Positions 1 to 10,609 of a stretch of 64,000 bases of DNA are shown piece by piece. The notes beneath the pieces are model-generated. The model was not told the DNA's origin, ran no database searches, and saw nothing but the letters and a program-made list of their open reading frames with translations. Where the stretch lies: contig CAJQUW010007759.1 of assembly GCA_907163375.1 (NCBI GenBank), positions 1-64,000 on the forward strand, written 5' to 3'. The stretch comes from Prostheceraeus crozeri (Eukaryota; Platyhelminthes; Polycladida; Euryleptidae). The translations under genes were made by a program, and so were the position numbers. Within the stretch, counting starts at the first letter, position 1. Each line of letters starts with the position of its first letter.

Positions 1-29
1 TGAAATTGGATATTTTAGGAAGTATTTAG

Positions 30-1063
30 TAGGGTGCGGCGATTTAAATCGATCGGAATTGAAAAATCGAAAATCGATCGGTAATCAAAAGAGATCGCGA
101 TTTTCAGTTCGATTTTTTCGTTTTGATAAATAAATGCTACATTTCCCAATTCAGGTCAATACAGGTATGGGAAGTGGTCAAACCCAATTCATTTCATGTA
201 CACGAGAACGATTTCTTAATTGAAATTATCTGTGATTCCTCCCAGCTAGCTACATGTAGGATGGTTACTTGATCATCAAAACAACCAATTCTGTTGGTCG
301 CTTCTGCGATCGATCCACGATTTCTACGTATTCTCTCTTTCACACAAGCTGATGTTGCGAAGAACATTATCGTCGCGCGTATTGTCGACTTCATGCAGAA
401 AGAATCTCACACAGAAGAGAAGGTAATTACTGCAGGAGTGAGCCAAGAAAAGTCTGATGAGAAACGACAATGTGTTTCCTTGTGGTCGCAGATGAAAATT
501 AGATCTCCGGTGGAATCAGATAGCAAAAACATCAAAGACCGAGCTATGATGGAGTGGCAGCGATATATCGAATTGGTGAAGCAAACAAATCCTGCACCCG
601 ACCACAAGAAATTTGACGTTCTTGCCTTCTGGAAGAATTCAACTGCAGAATCTTCCAAATTTGGCCAGGATTGCCCGACAATTCTAGTGTATTCCAGCAA
701 CAAACACGGCTTCGGAAAAACTAGGAAGTGTAACGGGCAACACCATAACGCCCAGTCGTGCAAATTTGAGTGGCGTGCGCGCACGACAACTGATCAAAAT
801 CAGACGCAACAGTAAAGTTTTGAATGAGTAGGGGGTAATGCGTTTTTCTAATTAGACTTCACAATATGCTTTCATATGATTCAGTATTGGCCGATATTTT
901 GAGACGTTTGTCATACATGTATCGCCCACTTACACGTAATTAGAAAATAAAGCTCAGACTGTTTTGAAATGATTTCTTTTTTGGTTTACAAAAAAATCGA
1001 AATTTTTCTGAAAAATCGAAATTAAATCGATCGTTGGGGAAAATAAAACATCGCCGCACCCTA
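30..1063 (+). mobile_element. Non-autonomous hAT transposon with 8-bp TSD
   Basis: Both ends carry the inverted repeat TAGGGTGCGGCGAT, and both sides show the same 8-bp direct repeat GTATTTAG (22-29 and 1064-1071). An 8-bp target duplication with TAGGG-type ends is the hallmark of the hAT superfamily. Sub-terminal stretches are rich in ATCGAT and AAAATCGA words on both sides, as expected for transposase-binding regions. The interior keeps only a C-terminal transposase remnant, so the element is an internal-deletion derivative and cannot move by itself. The perfect duplication suggests a fairly recent insertion. Confidence 0.9.
294..815 (+). pseudogene. hAT transposase C-terminal remnant
   Basis: An open frame of about 173 codons begins with the block ASAIDPRFLRILSF, which matches the (A/T)xLDPRFKxLxFL signature before the C-terminal part of hAT transposases, and continues with KFDVLAFWK, resembling the xxLxWWK segment of the dimerisation domain. 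The SERxFS motif normally following is not recognisable and the frame ends in low-complexity sequence. The apparent first codon is TTG, so no real start exists; the catalytic part is gone. It is a relic inside the hAT element at 30-1063. The family is fairly sure, function is excluded. Confidence 0.65.
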
Positions 1064-1072
1064 GTATTTAGT

Positions 1073-1494
1073 TGGTTGACAATGGAATTGAATGAAGTAA
1101 TGTCAGGATTCAATTTTCAGTGAGAGTAGGTGTAATTTTGAACGAATTGAAATGCTGTCCAGTCAGTGTTGTGTTGTTGTCTGATTTCTTGTGCACTCGT
1201 GTAGATTGATTTGAATGCTTCAGCTGGAAGTATAGTCAGTCACACACGCTCACCAGCATTGGTTTCTGTTGACTTGACAGAGTAGGTTGGCATGTCGGCC
1301 GCGTGGCCCAATGGATAAGGCGCCTGACTACGGATCAGGAGATTCCAGGTTCGAGTCCTGGCGTGGTCGCATTTTTGTGATAGATGATGATTTTTGTTTG
1401 AACTGGGTAAAATAATATATTTCTAAAATTGGTGATGATTTTATTGAACATGAGCTCACTATTGACTATAAGATATCAAAGTTATAGGCCAGAA
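1073..1494 (+). repeat. Duplicated block carrying tRNA-Arg (copy 1)
   Basis: About 420 bp starting at TTGACAATGGAATTGAATGA and ending near AGATATCAAAGTTATAGGC recurs at 9844-10258 on the same strand and at about 40612-41025 on the other. All three copies hold a tRNA-Arg-like sequence at the same internal position. The homology extends well beyond the tRNA on both sides, so this is segmental duplication, not independent tRNA-derived repeats. Confidence 0.8.
1297..1369 (+). tRNA. tRNA-Arg (ACG)
   Basis: A 73-nt cloverleaf. The 7-bp acceptor stem GGCCGCG / CGTGGTC closes with two G-T wobbles, the anticodon loop CTACGGA contains ACG (decodes CGU arginine codons after A-to-I editing), and the T arm CCAGG-TTCGAGT-CCTGG is perfect with a canonical box B. 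Discriminator base is G. No intron and no encoded CCA. Looks functional. Two further copies lie in the inverted duplication. Confidence 0.95.
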
Positions 1495-1638
1495 TTTTTT
1501 CATGACAGCACGACTGTATTTATTCAAGTGTCGTATTTCAAGAAATGTCAATAATGATCAAATGCTTGTAGATATTAGAAATTAGATATTATATGAACAA
1601 CAAAACTGATAACGTTGACATGGACTATGCAAAAAGTG

Positions 1639-1655
1639 CGCCCCCGGGTGGGCTC

Positions 1656-1707
<52 letters not shown>

Positions 1708-1712
1708 AAGGC
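1639..1712 (-). tRNA. tRNA-Asn (GTT)
   Basis: A 74-nt cloverleaf on the minus strand. The acceptor stem GCCTTCG pairs with CGGGGGC, the anticodon loop CTGTTAA contains GTT, and the T arm shows GGTTCGAGCCC (box B). The D-arm (TGGCGCAATCGGTTAGCGCG) is that of standard metazoan tRNA-Asn. It lies 270 bp from the tRNA-Arg gene in the opposite orientation. Looks functional. Confidence 0.95.
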
Positions 1713-2459
1713 GGCTGATGCGGTGCAATCGATCTGTTGCTATTTGAATAGATCAACGTCGTACAGTGACTGAATGATATTTCTTTTACTATCATGTTTA
1801 CAAAATCGCTTGCTGCGCGCGCACAGATCTATTCTTATTATGTTCATTAATGACTGCGTTCCTCGATGTTTTGCTGATTCAGTGCTAATTGACATCTTTT
1901 ATGCTCTATTTTAGTGAAATGCTTGTGTATGAAGCATTGATGTAACATGAGTTAATGTTAATTGTTGATGAGGATAGTGCAGCAGACAGCACTTGAACTG
2001 ACGGTGCAAGATCTAAAATAGTAGATTGCTTTCTCGATCAATGATTGTAATTGGTTATTTTAGTAATGAATTAATTTAAATGGGATTAAGAGTGATGAAT
2101 TTGAAGATGGGCGTTGGTCGAGATGGCGAGGCCTTTCCTGGCCGACTGGCTTATTGAGTAGCGTAAGTGGCAGGTCGACAACAGGCTGATTGTAGGTCTA
2201 CTTCAGACTGTTTTAATCAAGGTTGGCCCTTGGGTGATTGATACAAAACTTGGGTCTTCTATTAATGCTGCAAATATACAAATCAAGTTAAAAATAGTAA
2301 TATGTTGATTTGAATCTTAAGCGAACTACATAATAAGAGCATGAACTTCTGATCTTTTGTCAAAATTCCACTCAATTCACAGAATATTTCAAAAATGAAA
2401 TACTTGTGCTTACTAGCTGTTTCTTTTTTGGCTTGATAATACCGCGCATTGAAAGTTAG
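1713..2459. other. Non-coding, nothing recognised
   Basis: AT-rich sequence with no credible reading frame. A GC-richer segment around 2105-2230 (GGGCGTTGGTCGAGATGGCG...) looks like a fragment of a structured repeat but does not fold into a tRNA and was not identified. Confidence 0.5.
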
Positions 2460-2862
2460 TACTTATTGTATTTGCTGTAGGCTTACATGTACTTGTTTTT
2501 TGTTGCATTTGTGGATATTGAATTTTTTTATATATGTCATATATTTTATATCTTCGCAGTTATTTTTCCACCGCTAAACAGTCTGCGACAGCTAGTCGAC
2601 ATTTATCCAAACATGGAATCATTCCAATTTCGCATTCCAAATATTTTTAACCATGCACTCACAACGCGGCCATACTTTTTATTAAGTCTGCTATTTTCAG
2701 AATGATAAAATGAAAACAATTGCTTTGTCATGAGCAATGTGTAACTTAATCATAATTAAATCAATGATTTTCAATTAGTCAGTATATCAGTGTAGGCTGA
2801 ATTAAAGGAAAGTTTTATATCGTAATACATGTGCTTAGGCTACTAATTGCAGCTATTGTAAT
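2460..2862 (-). repeat. LTR-like repeat, left copy beside Ty3 element
   Basis: About 400 bp starting ACTTATTGTATTTGCTGTA and ending GCTATTGTAAT is almost identical to 6806-7211 and, inverted, to 41594-41996. The two left-arm copies bracket the minus-strand Ty3/gypsy element as direct repeats, which is why an LTR is the best reading. If so the 3' LTR probably runs on to about 2995, where a polypyrimidine run (TTTCCTCCTCTTTT) would be the polypurine tract on the coding strand; the copy at 6806 lacks this last ~130 bp. Clean TG...CA ends were not found, hence the reserve. Confidence 0.6.
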
Positions 2863-3009
2863 TGTAAACGTACATGCAAAAGAATTCAAAACCAGTTCAC
2901 ATGGAGTCATAAACGTTTCTGAATCTATTTTCAAATATTCACTCAAAGTTCAATACAATTATTTCGATATAGACAAACAATCATAGAAAGGATCACTTTC
3001 CTCCTCTTT

Positions 3010-4692
3010 TCAAGAAACGTAGTCTGAAAGATAGTTCGGCGGTCTTCGAGATCTGGGAGGTCGGGTTTGCGCACCTTGATCATACACACTAGGTGCAAGA
3101 GTTCGATTCGTCACTTCTGCAGGTTCTGTCTTTGATTGTACCGGCAATGGAGACATCGCTTCTGGCTGAACCGCTTGATCCGGTATAGGAGATAGTCGCG
3201 CGCTTGACATCCTTGTTGTTCTTCGTCTATCTTCCACTTCCACGACGTTCGGATCTATTTGCCGCACAACTTTCGCTTCGTGTCCGGTAAGCTCCAATTT
3301 ACCATGATGTGGATCTCTAACCAGAACGGAAGATTACTCTTAAAAACTCCTATTTTCGCTTCGGTGGCGTTGTGCCGCCGCATTTCTCCTAACCGCTATA
3401 TTAGTTGCTGCTTTAGAAATCATATCGTGTGGGAGGTATCTATTGCTCATTTCTTGAAAAGACAAATCGTTTACTCTAAAAGTGAACATCAGTTCTGATG
3501 GGGTATAGCCAGTCGTACTGTGAGGATCATTTCTAATAGCCATAAGGGCAACTGGGAGTAGCTCAGTCCACTTATTTCGGTCCTGTCCCGTTTCTTGTAA
3601 TAAGGCTTTTAAATTCAACCGCAAGGTACCACTTAAACACTCGCATATGCCGTTCGAGCTAGGTCTGTAACTGGTTGTTGATAGTTTCTTAATGTGGAAC
3701 CTAGACAAATATTCTTGGAATTCTCTACTTTGGAACTGCGTCCCTCTATCAGTTATTAAATTATTATTTAATTACCGATTAATAATTATTATTTAATTTA
3801 AATTATTATCAGTTATTATTATTTAATTACCGAGCACATCGTATAATTTATGATGGTGTTTCAAAGTGTACTAAGTGTGACGATACTATACATAGACGAT
3901 TACAACATTCTTTGAAACTTTTCAGACAGATTGAAAACGACCAAAATCACATCTTGAGAGACCTTCTGCCTGAAAGATCTCAACGGTCGAACAGATTCGT
4001 TTTCCCATGTATCCGTACTGAAAAATATGCCAGATCTTTTTTTCCCATTTTTACTTCAGCAACTGTGTGTACACTTTAACGATATTTTAAATGATATGTA
4101 GATGTAAAATGACCTCAGTTTGTATGCATTTATTTTTCGGTCTTCTTTACTTGTGTATGTGAAAATTTGTGATATGACTATGTAATGTGTATATGATTTG
4201 TGTATACGACTGTCTTGATTTTCATTCAACTTGAAATAAAACGGTTACTTACTTACTTACTATTAGCGCATCTGGAAAACCATACCTCGAAAAGAGTTGA
4301 TTAAAGTGGGAACACTAAGATCACGGACGGGGTAAACCTCTGGGAATCTAGAGAAAACCATCCACAATGACTAACATGTAACGGTATCCAACACTGACAG
4401 GTAAGGGACCAACATAATCAGCGGCTATTAGTTGCATGGGTGAATCCAGTAGATAAGGTTTGAGATGACCATTTATATATTTCGGTTCAACAAGCGAACA
4501 TACTCGACAACTTTTACAAAACTGAGAAACATCTGACTTCAAACCGGGCCAAAAATAAGATTTCAACAACTTCTCGTGCATGCTATCAATACCCTGATGG
4601 CCATAATGGGCTGATGTTAGAATCTTTGCTTTTAATGATGATGAGATCAATATTCGTTCACCAAAGCAGATTAACTCATTTTTAATACACAA
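3010..4692 (-). pseudogene. Ty3 integrase, interrupted by a LINE
   Basis: Retroelement integrase in three pieces on the minus strand. 4692-4348 holds the H2C2 zinc domain (HYGHQG...CKSCRVC) and the first catalytic aspartate (ADYVGPLP). After the LINE insertion the frame resumes with TDRGTQF (second aspartate, about 3745) and the SSNGICE segment with the last glutamate (3708-3340). A proline/arginine-rich C-terminal tail ends at 3010. The LINE splits the codons just before the second aspartate, so the enzyme is dead. Without the insert the frame would be nearly continuous, so the break is relatively young. Confidence 0.85.
3770..4262 (+). mobile_element. LINE 3' fragment inserted in Ty3 integrase
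   Basis: The plus strand from about 3831 to 4079 reads as the C-terminus of a LINE ORF2 (LLPERSQRSN...FVFPCIRTEKYARSFFP, typical of Jockey/CR1-type elements), followed by a short 3' UTR, ATAAA and a (TTAC)n tail at 4246-4260. It interrupts the minus-strand integrase between codons that are otherwise contiguous. A TATTA repeat at both edges could be the target duplication, although AT-rich filler at 3756-3830 blurs the left edge. Classic 5'-truncated retro-insertion. Confidence 0.75.
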
Positions 4693-4825
4693 CTGTTTAC
4701 GAAGTGACCATAAGCTATTTGTAATGCCTGTATTGTTCTGAAAATCATTTCTCGATATCGAATGAAAAAATTCCGGAATTCGTCATTATTCTTCTGTGCA
4801 CTAAGGATTTCGGAGTCACGTAGAT

Positions 4826-6112
4826 TTAATCTAGATTTTCATCAACTTCCGCAATCATATTCATTCTAGAAAGAGAGTCAGCAACTACATTGTCGGAGCC
4901 TTGAAGGTATTTAACATCGAAGTCGAATTCACTAACAGCTACTCTCCAACGTTGAACTTTTTGACTCACTTTACCGTTCGAAAACAGATACTGTAATGGT
5001 CGATGATCACTATAAACGAGAAATCGTCGACTCAACAAACAATTTCTGAACTTTTGAATGCTCCAAATTATAGCGTAAGCTTCTTTATCAATTGTGCTCC
5101 ACCTAGTTTCAACATCACTTAACTTCTTAGAGGCAAAAGAAACCGGTTGACCTGAATCGGTCAAAAGACAAGCTCCTATACAATCGTTGGATGCATCAAC
5201 CTGTAGCGAAAGACTTTCATCTGGTGATGGTAAAGCAAGAATTGAACTGGACAGTTTTTCTTTCACATCGTTGAAAGATTTCAAAGTGCTGTCAGACCAC
5301 GTTAATGATTTTTCTAATGACATAGTGTACACTTCTTTCGTTATTTCAGCGTAATCTTTGATATAGTTCCTGAAATAATTCGCCATACCAAGAAACCTTT
5401 GAAGTTGCTGACCAGTTGCAGGTGTCGGAAAAGTCAAGATGGAATTGGTTCTTTCAGCATCGGGTAAAATTTTCTCTTTTGAAATAACATGGCCCAAAAA
5501 CGAGACCGTAGACTGGTAAAGCTTACATTTCTTTAAATTCAAGGATATGTTGTTTTTCCGAATGCGGGTCAACACAAGACTTAGGATTTCATCATGTTCT
5601 TCTTTCGTTCTCGCGTGGATCAGCAAATCATCTAAATAAATAGATAATCCTTTAATTCCCCGGAATATGTCTTTCATCGTTCTGCAACAGTAGCTTACAG
5701 CGTTTTTTAATCCAATCGGGGAGCGTTTGAGCTCATACAACTCACCCGCAGCAAAAAATGCAGTTTTCTCTCTATCTTCCTTTGAAAGAGGTAGTTGATA
5801 ATAGAATTGAGTAAAATCTAGGAACGAAAACACTTTGCATTTTTCAAGGTTCTGCGGCAGATCTTGACCATTTGGAATTGGAAAAGCGTCAGGGATTGTA
5901 GAGGAATTTACTGGTCTGTAATCTATAGCTAAACGATGTCCCCCTATCCGTTTAGGTACGACTATGGGCATGTGTCTCCATGCCGACATCGAACGCGTTA
6001 CTACCCCTTGTTTCAATAATTCATCAACTTGGGACTTAGTGATCTCTTCATCTTGAGGTGAAAACCGGCTGACCTTAGCTTGATATGGTTGAGTGTTTCG
6101 TTCAATTCTCAT
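4826..6112 (-). pseudogene. Ty3 reverse transcriptase-RNase H (copy 1)
   Basis: An uninterrupted 428-codon frame. The RT domain carries VPKRIGGHRLAIDYRPVN (motif 2 region), the LDFTQFYYQLPL block with the first aspartate, SPIGLKNA, and YLDDLLIHA (YxDD). RNase H follows with DASNDCIGACL, KEAYAIIW and YSDHRPLQYL, then a connector with ADSLSRM. All catalytic residues look present. It is out of frame with the protease upstream and is part of an element lacking gag and a whole integrase, so it is probably not expressed as a working polyprotein. About 95% identical to the right-arm copy. Confidence 0.9.
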
Positions 6113-6740
6113 AATAGGATTGGGAGAAACAGGTACACAAGAGCTACTGATCGGTTTATCAAATACATCTTGAAAATTGCTGTAACGTTAGGAACTATGT
6201 TCAAAAGAAGGTCCAAATCCGGTCCTGAGTCATTCAACCGCAAAGATCCAAAGTTGTCTAACACGTTCATACCAATTATTGCATCATAGGATATAGATGA
6301 AGACACGAAGAAAGAAGTTTCGACAGTCTCTCCGCCAATTTCAAGAGGACCAGTGGAGCTTTTGGAAAAGTTAGAGATGCCCATATTTCTATCAAATCCC
6401 TCGGCTGAGTGTGAACAGTTTCTCAGACTACTGTTTAGTTTGTTACGATTCAAAAAATCTTTGGAAATTAACGAAACAGTTGCACCGATGTCTGCTAGCC
6501 CTATCATGTGACAAATGAAGAATCTACATTCTGCAAAACGCAATTTACCTGACTTGCTACTCGTGATGTTCCGAAAAGGTAAAAATGCTGTTCAATTTTC
6601 CACTACTTTTCCCATTATTGTTGAAGGCTCTGTTTGTTCGAGTATTTGGTGCAGATTCTGACATGTGTCGTTTCCTTAGAAAACAATCTCTCATGATATG
6701 GCCTTGTTTTTGACAATAATGACAAATCATTTTGTTAGGT
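6109..6740 (-). pseudogene. Ty3 gag zinc knuckle and protease (copy 1)
   Basis: On the minus strand a CCHC knuckle (CHYCQKQGHIMRDC, about 6728-6690) leads after a frame break into an aspartic-protease-like domain with ADIGATVSLI in place of the usual DTGA. The fold continues to 6109, where it overlaps the RT frame by a few bases in another phase. Its right-arm copy at 42073-42606 keeps the knuckle and protease in one frame, so the break here came after the duplication. Confidence 0.7.
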
Positions 6741-6805
6741 CTGTTTTTGACGAAGACTTAGAAAAATTAATTTCACTGGTTTCTTGCACAGAAGAATAAT
6801 GACTT

Positions 6806-7211
6806 ATTGTACTTATTGTATTTGCTGTAAGCTTACATGTATTTTGTTGCATTTGTGGATATTGAATTTTTTTATATATGTCATATCTTTTATATCTTTG
6901 CAGTTATTTTTGCACCGCTAAACAGTCTGCGACAGCTAGTCGACATTTATCCAAACATGGAATCATTCCAATTTCGTATTCCAAATATGTTTAACCATGC
7001 ACTCACAACGCAGCCATACTTTTTATTAAGTTTGTTATTTTCAGAATGATAAAATGAAAACAATTGCTTTGTCATGAGCAATGTGTAACTTAATCATAAT
7101 TAAATCAATGATTTTCAATTAGTCAGTATATCAGTGTAGGCTGAATTAAAGGAAAGCTTTATATCGTAGGCCTAATACATGTGCTTAGGCTACTAATTGC
7201 AGCTATTGTAA
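6806..7211 (-). repeat. LTR-like repeat, right copy of Ty3 copy 1
   Basis: Direct copy of 2460-2862 with a few substitutions and small indels. It follows the gag remnant immediately, so the leader and N-terminal gag of the element are deleted. It ends abruptly at GCTATTGTAAT, at the same point as the inverted copy at 41594, which shows the truncation predates the arm duplication. Confidence 0.65.
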
Positions 7212-7470
7212 TAAAAAATCGTCTCCGACTGATACCACATTTCTCATGGGCCCAATAGAAATTTTGGTCCATAGAAGTATCTTTATGTCATCACAAAATA
7301 CAAAGAATGCAATTCGTTTAGTTGATTCTACTAATTTATTGAAACTTGGGCTTGGGTTTTGGGTTTTGACTCACGTTGCTGAACAATCAAAAAATTGAAA
7401 TTAGAAACTTGTTCAGCAGCCTTGTATTTCAAATTGTGAAATTGCATTGTAGTTCTGTCTTGAAACTCCA
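7212..7470. repeat. Arm-shared spacer resembling insert end
   Basis: Shared with 41340-41593 in the other arm. The stretch around 7270-7340 (ATAGAAGTATCTTTATG... GTTGATTCTACTA) is a diverged match to 7590-7665 inside the neighbouring insertion, which suggests both derive from ends of the same transposon family. Confidence 0.4.
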
Positions 7471-7883
7471 GTCACGGTGGTCCTAAAATAGCCGATTAAC
7501 AAAAAAATTACAGCAAACATAAATGATACACCATTCAAAAGCTTATCGATAGTGAAAACTCATGAGGGCAAAATAAAAAAAATCCGTCGATATCTTTATG
7601 AGTAGTATCACAAAACGTATTTTTTGTATTTCTATAGCAATAAATCATCGTTTTAGCTGATTCTACAACTGAAATTCTGATCGAAATAGGGATCAGTGAA
7701 GCAATATAGGCCGTTTTATTTTTATTATAGAAAAAACAGAGCTACTAAAACCCTTCAACCATTCTGATGTAGTACTATATTTTATAAGTAGTGAGTTTAG
7801 GACATATAATTATTTTTATCAAAAAAAGAATAATTTATACCATATCAATATTTTCGCTGCAATCTACAATCATTATTAACTAT

Positions 7884-7996
7884 GAAAAAAACTATCTATA
7901 CGATATAATAACTATACAATATACTAACTACACAAATCACACTATACAAAACTATCTATACAATATAATAACTATACAATATACTAAGTACACAAA
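7884..7996 (+). repeat. Two-copy AT-rich tandem repeat
   Basis: Two copies of a unit of about 55 bp containing ACTATCTATAC-ATATAATAACT and ATACAATATACTAA, nearly identical, at about 7884-7940 and 7942-7996. Simple local duplication inside the 7471-9533 insert. Confidence 0.75.
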
Positions 7997-8200
7997 ATTG
8001 GTTTATTATCACTATCTCAGAAAATGACATCATTCATGGGTTGATTTTTTATAGGCCATATTCCTTTTTCCTTATTTTTCCTGATCATTCATCTTTTATT
8101 TTGCAAAACAATCGAATTGATTAATAACTATACGTTATATTATAACAAGAAATTTAGCAAAACGAAAGCTTTAGCATAACATGCATGCAATATTGTAAAC

Positions 8201-9480
8201 TTATAAATAAGATGAGTTGTATTCTTGTACAGTTCGGAGTAGACGATCATTGAATCTTTCATGCGATTGTGGTACTTTATATCTTCGCCAGTGCTTATCG
8301 AAATCAGAATGAACTGATTCAAAGGCCTGTTCCGACCAAGTCCCAAGTCCTGATTGCTTCAAATCACAAAACTTACTGACATGAAAAAAATCGAGTGAAT
8401 TTTAGGAGTCGGTCGCAGACGAAGAACTTCAAAATTTTCACGGAAGGTAGAGATCCTGTCTTTGTAGTCATCACGAAGACACTTGCCAGAACAGCCGACG
8501 ACAACGTCATTAAATGACCGGAAAGATGCCACGAAGTCCTTGTGTTCATCCGTAACAATTTGCTCAAGTTTATCGATGTGGGATAGCAGCTTTCGGCACC
8601 CATTTCCGGGAGTCCACCATGCATGGCCTCCTTTTCGATATCTAGACTTGATGGCTACTCAATCACCTCAGGCCATTTCTTCTCCAAGTTCGAATAGAGA
8701 AAGTTAACTGTTCCAAGCATGAGGTGCAGTTCTGGAGGTGGCAATATATCCAAAACGCGTGTGTTATCTGAATACATCGGCGCGTGCACACAATTTCCAT
8801 AATCTTTCGCCTTGGCAGATCCTCTCTCCGATTCGACGAATTGCCAGTACTGGGCACGAATAGACCCCAAAGTACGAAGATTGCCTTCACAAAGTAAATT
8901 ATCCTTTCGTGAATCACACCAAGTACAGGGATGAAGGCATGAGTGGGACATAAGTCCAACAACAATATTTGCCAACTTGAGATCCATACAGAATGTGAAA
9001 GGAGGCAAAATCTCGGGCGTCGTGAATTTCAGTAAATTCCACAATATGAGGACATTTCGGTAAGATTCCTGTGCCTCTGGAACAATTGCTAGTATGAACA
9101 ACTTGTTTACTCTAGTGTCCTTGAGACTTTTTGGTGCAACACCTTCGGAGAGTTTACTTCTGGTCGGCGTCATGGAATCACGGTGATCGGAGGACGATGA
9201 TGACAAACGGACAGTCAAACAAATCTTAAGAAATCCACCACGGGAATCGATCCCAATGATCGATTCAAAATTATTCTCCGGAAAATTTCGATGCGACGCG
9301 ATGCGATTTGTCAGTGTGCTCACATCACAACAATAAATAACCGGAACACCGAATGCTGTTGGCCATTTAGTTGAGGAAACGACGTCAAAATCACGAATCT
9401 CATAAAGAAAGTAACTGTCAAGTTCATGAGCCTTCAGCTGGAGAGTTTATCTGATGAATGGTTCTGTCACTTTTCGCGTC
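8201..9480 (-). pseudogene. Decayed gene of uncharacterised transposon-like family
   Basis: Minus-strand reading gives a protein in at least three frames (9323-8655, then about 8655-8380, then 8345-8201). Recognisable blocks: GIDSRGGFLKICL, LFILAIVPEAQESY, MDLKLANIVVGLMSHSCLHPCTWC, ILPPPELHLMLG, then PTPKIH and finally GTWSEQAFESVHSDF with YNSSYL before the stop at 8201. From memory these blocks recur in large families of unannotated proteins in cnidarian, mollusc and insect genomes that behave like transposon cargo. The CxWC and the H/D/E-bearing blocks could form a metal-dependent nuclease, but that is a guess. Frameshifts and the missing N-terminus make this copy dead. Confidence 0.6.
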
Positions 9481-9843
9481 CCAAATGCAGATCGAATATG
9501 CTTTCCAACAGTTTTTGTTTGATTTCATTTGCAGTTGCATTCATGAATAGGATAGGATGTGCTTGAAGTCTCCAGAAGCAAGAAAAGCTTTGAAATTTGT
9601 GTAGCACTAACAAACATGGCACAGAACAATCAGCGTTGGCACATGAATCGAAGGAGTTAAGCGATTTGTTATAATTGGAGATCGCATTATTTAATGATGC
9701 CGGTAGCCTAGTTAATGTTTGTAAAGCGATGTTTGCGATAGTTGTCAATGGAATGAAATTAATAAATTTTCTGCTAATCAAGATAATTAAATAAATAATC
9801 TCCAATGGCATAATTGAAATTAGAATATTTTTTGCAAGCATAT

Positions 9844-10258
9844 ATTTGTTGACAATGGAATTGAATGAAGTGATGTCAGGAACCAATTTTCAGTGAGAGT
9901 AAGTGTAATTTTGAACGAATTGAAATGCTGTCCAGTCAGTGTTGTGTTGTTGTCTGATTTCTTGTGCACTCGTGTAGATTGATTTGAATGCTTCAGCTGA
10001 AAGTATAGTCACACACTCTCACCAGCATTCGTTTCTGTTGACTTGACAGAGTAGGTTGGCATGTCGGCCGCGTGGCCCAATGGATAAGGCGCCTGACTAC
10101 GGATCAGGAGATTCCAGGTTCGAGTCATGACGTGGTCGCATTTTGCGATAGATGATGAGTTTTGTTTGAACTAGGTAAAATAAAATATTTCTAAAATTGG
10201 TGATGATTTTATTGAACTTGCGGTCACTATTGACTATAAGATATCAAAGTTATAGGCT
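9844..10258 (+). repeat. Duplicated tRNA-Arg block (copy 2, left arm)
   Basis: Same block as 1073-1494, in the same orientation, with scattered substitutions (for example TTCAGCTGAAAG for TTCAGCTGGAAG). Forms part of the left inverted-repeat arm; its partner is on the minus strand at about 40612-41025. Confidence 0.8.
10066..10138 (+). pseudogene. tRNA-Arg (ACG) pseudogene
   Basis: Identical to the tRNA-Arg at 1297 except that the 3' half of the T stem reads CATGA instead of CCTGG, which breaks two of five T-stem pairs and alters box B. The partner in the other arm (40728-40800) keeps a perfect T arm, so the damage is specific to this copy and later than the duplication. Probably not a functional tRNA. 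Confidence 0.85.
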
Positions 10259-10609
10259 AGCGATCGATTGAAACATGACATTCCAAGACATTGCCTTTTG
10301 TCAGACCATTTACTGGATATGGTTTTGATATCTGTTGTAATAGGTGTTGGATAATAAATTCTTAGATGTGTGCAGTCAAGTGCAGATTTCCCTGCGCTTG
10401 GCTCACTTTTGAGAATCAGAAAGATTGTCCAGATACTAAAATTCATCGATGTTACAGAGGCATTACCGGAATCTCTCCGCTTAGTATCTGAAAGATGTGG
10501 ACCGAATTTAAGCATGATTGTGGACCAAGTGCATCAAGCAGAAATTTCTTCTGAGCAAACAATTAACTGAAATAAGAATCCGAGTCAATCACCTATTTGA
10601 GATGCGAAG

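Larger units (their letters stand above)
3000..6740 (-). mobile_element. Ty3/gypsy retrotransposon, broken (copy 1)
   Basis: Read on the minus strand, this holds a CCHC zinc knuckle (end of gag, about 6732), aspartic protease, reverse transcriptase, RNase H, H2C2 integrase zinc domain, integrase core and a C-terminal tail, in Ty3/gypsy order. Most of gag and the primer-binding site are missing. The protease and RT frames join with a frameshift near 6112, and the integrase is interrupted by a LINE at about 3770-4260. The gag-to-integrase part (4455-6740) is duplicated in the right arm (42010-42606 and 60103-61850). Confidence 0.9.
7471..9533 (-). mobile_element. Left-arm-only 2.06-kb insertion
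   Basis: The right arm runs uninterrupted from CTCCAGT to TGCATTCATGAATAGG (about 41325-41340), whereas here the same two words are separated by 2.06 kb. A 4-bp CAGT flanks both sides. The left end starts CACGGTGGTCC; the right end (…GATTTCATTTG) is not its inverted repeat, so the element is truncated on that side or is not a simple DNA transposon. It contains a decayed gene of an uncharacterised, transposon-associated family and an AT-rich tandem repeat. Confidence 0.6.

Noticed and set aside
2105-2230. tRNA- or snoRNA-like segment
   Set aside because: No acceptor stem or box B, and no C/D or H/ACA boxes in the right places.
2487-2705. Open frame of 72 codons in the LTR-like repeat (also at 6837 and 41754)
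   Set aside because: Conserved only because the repeat is duplicated; hydrophobic low-complexity content and no relation to known proteins.
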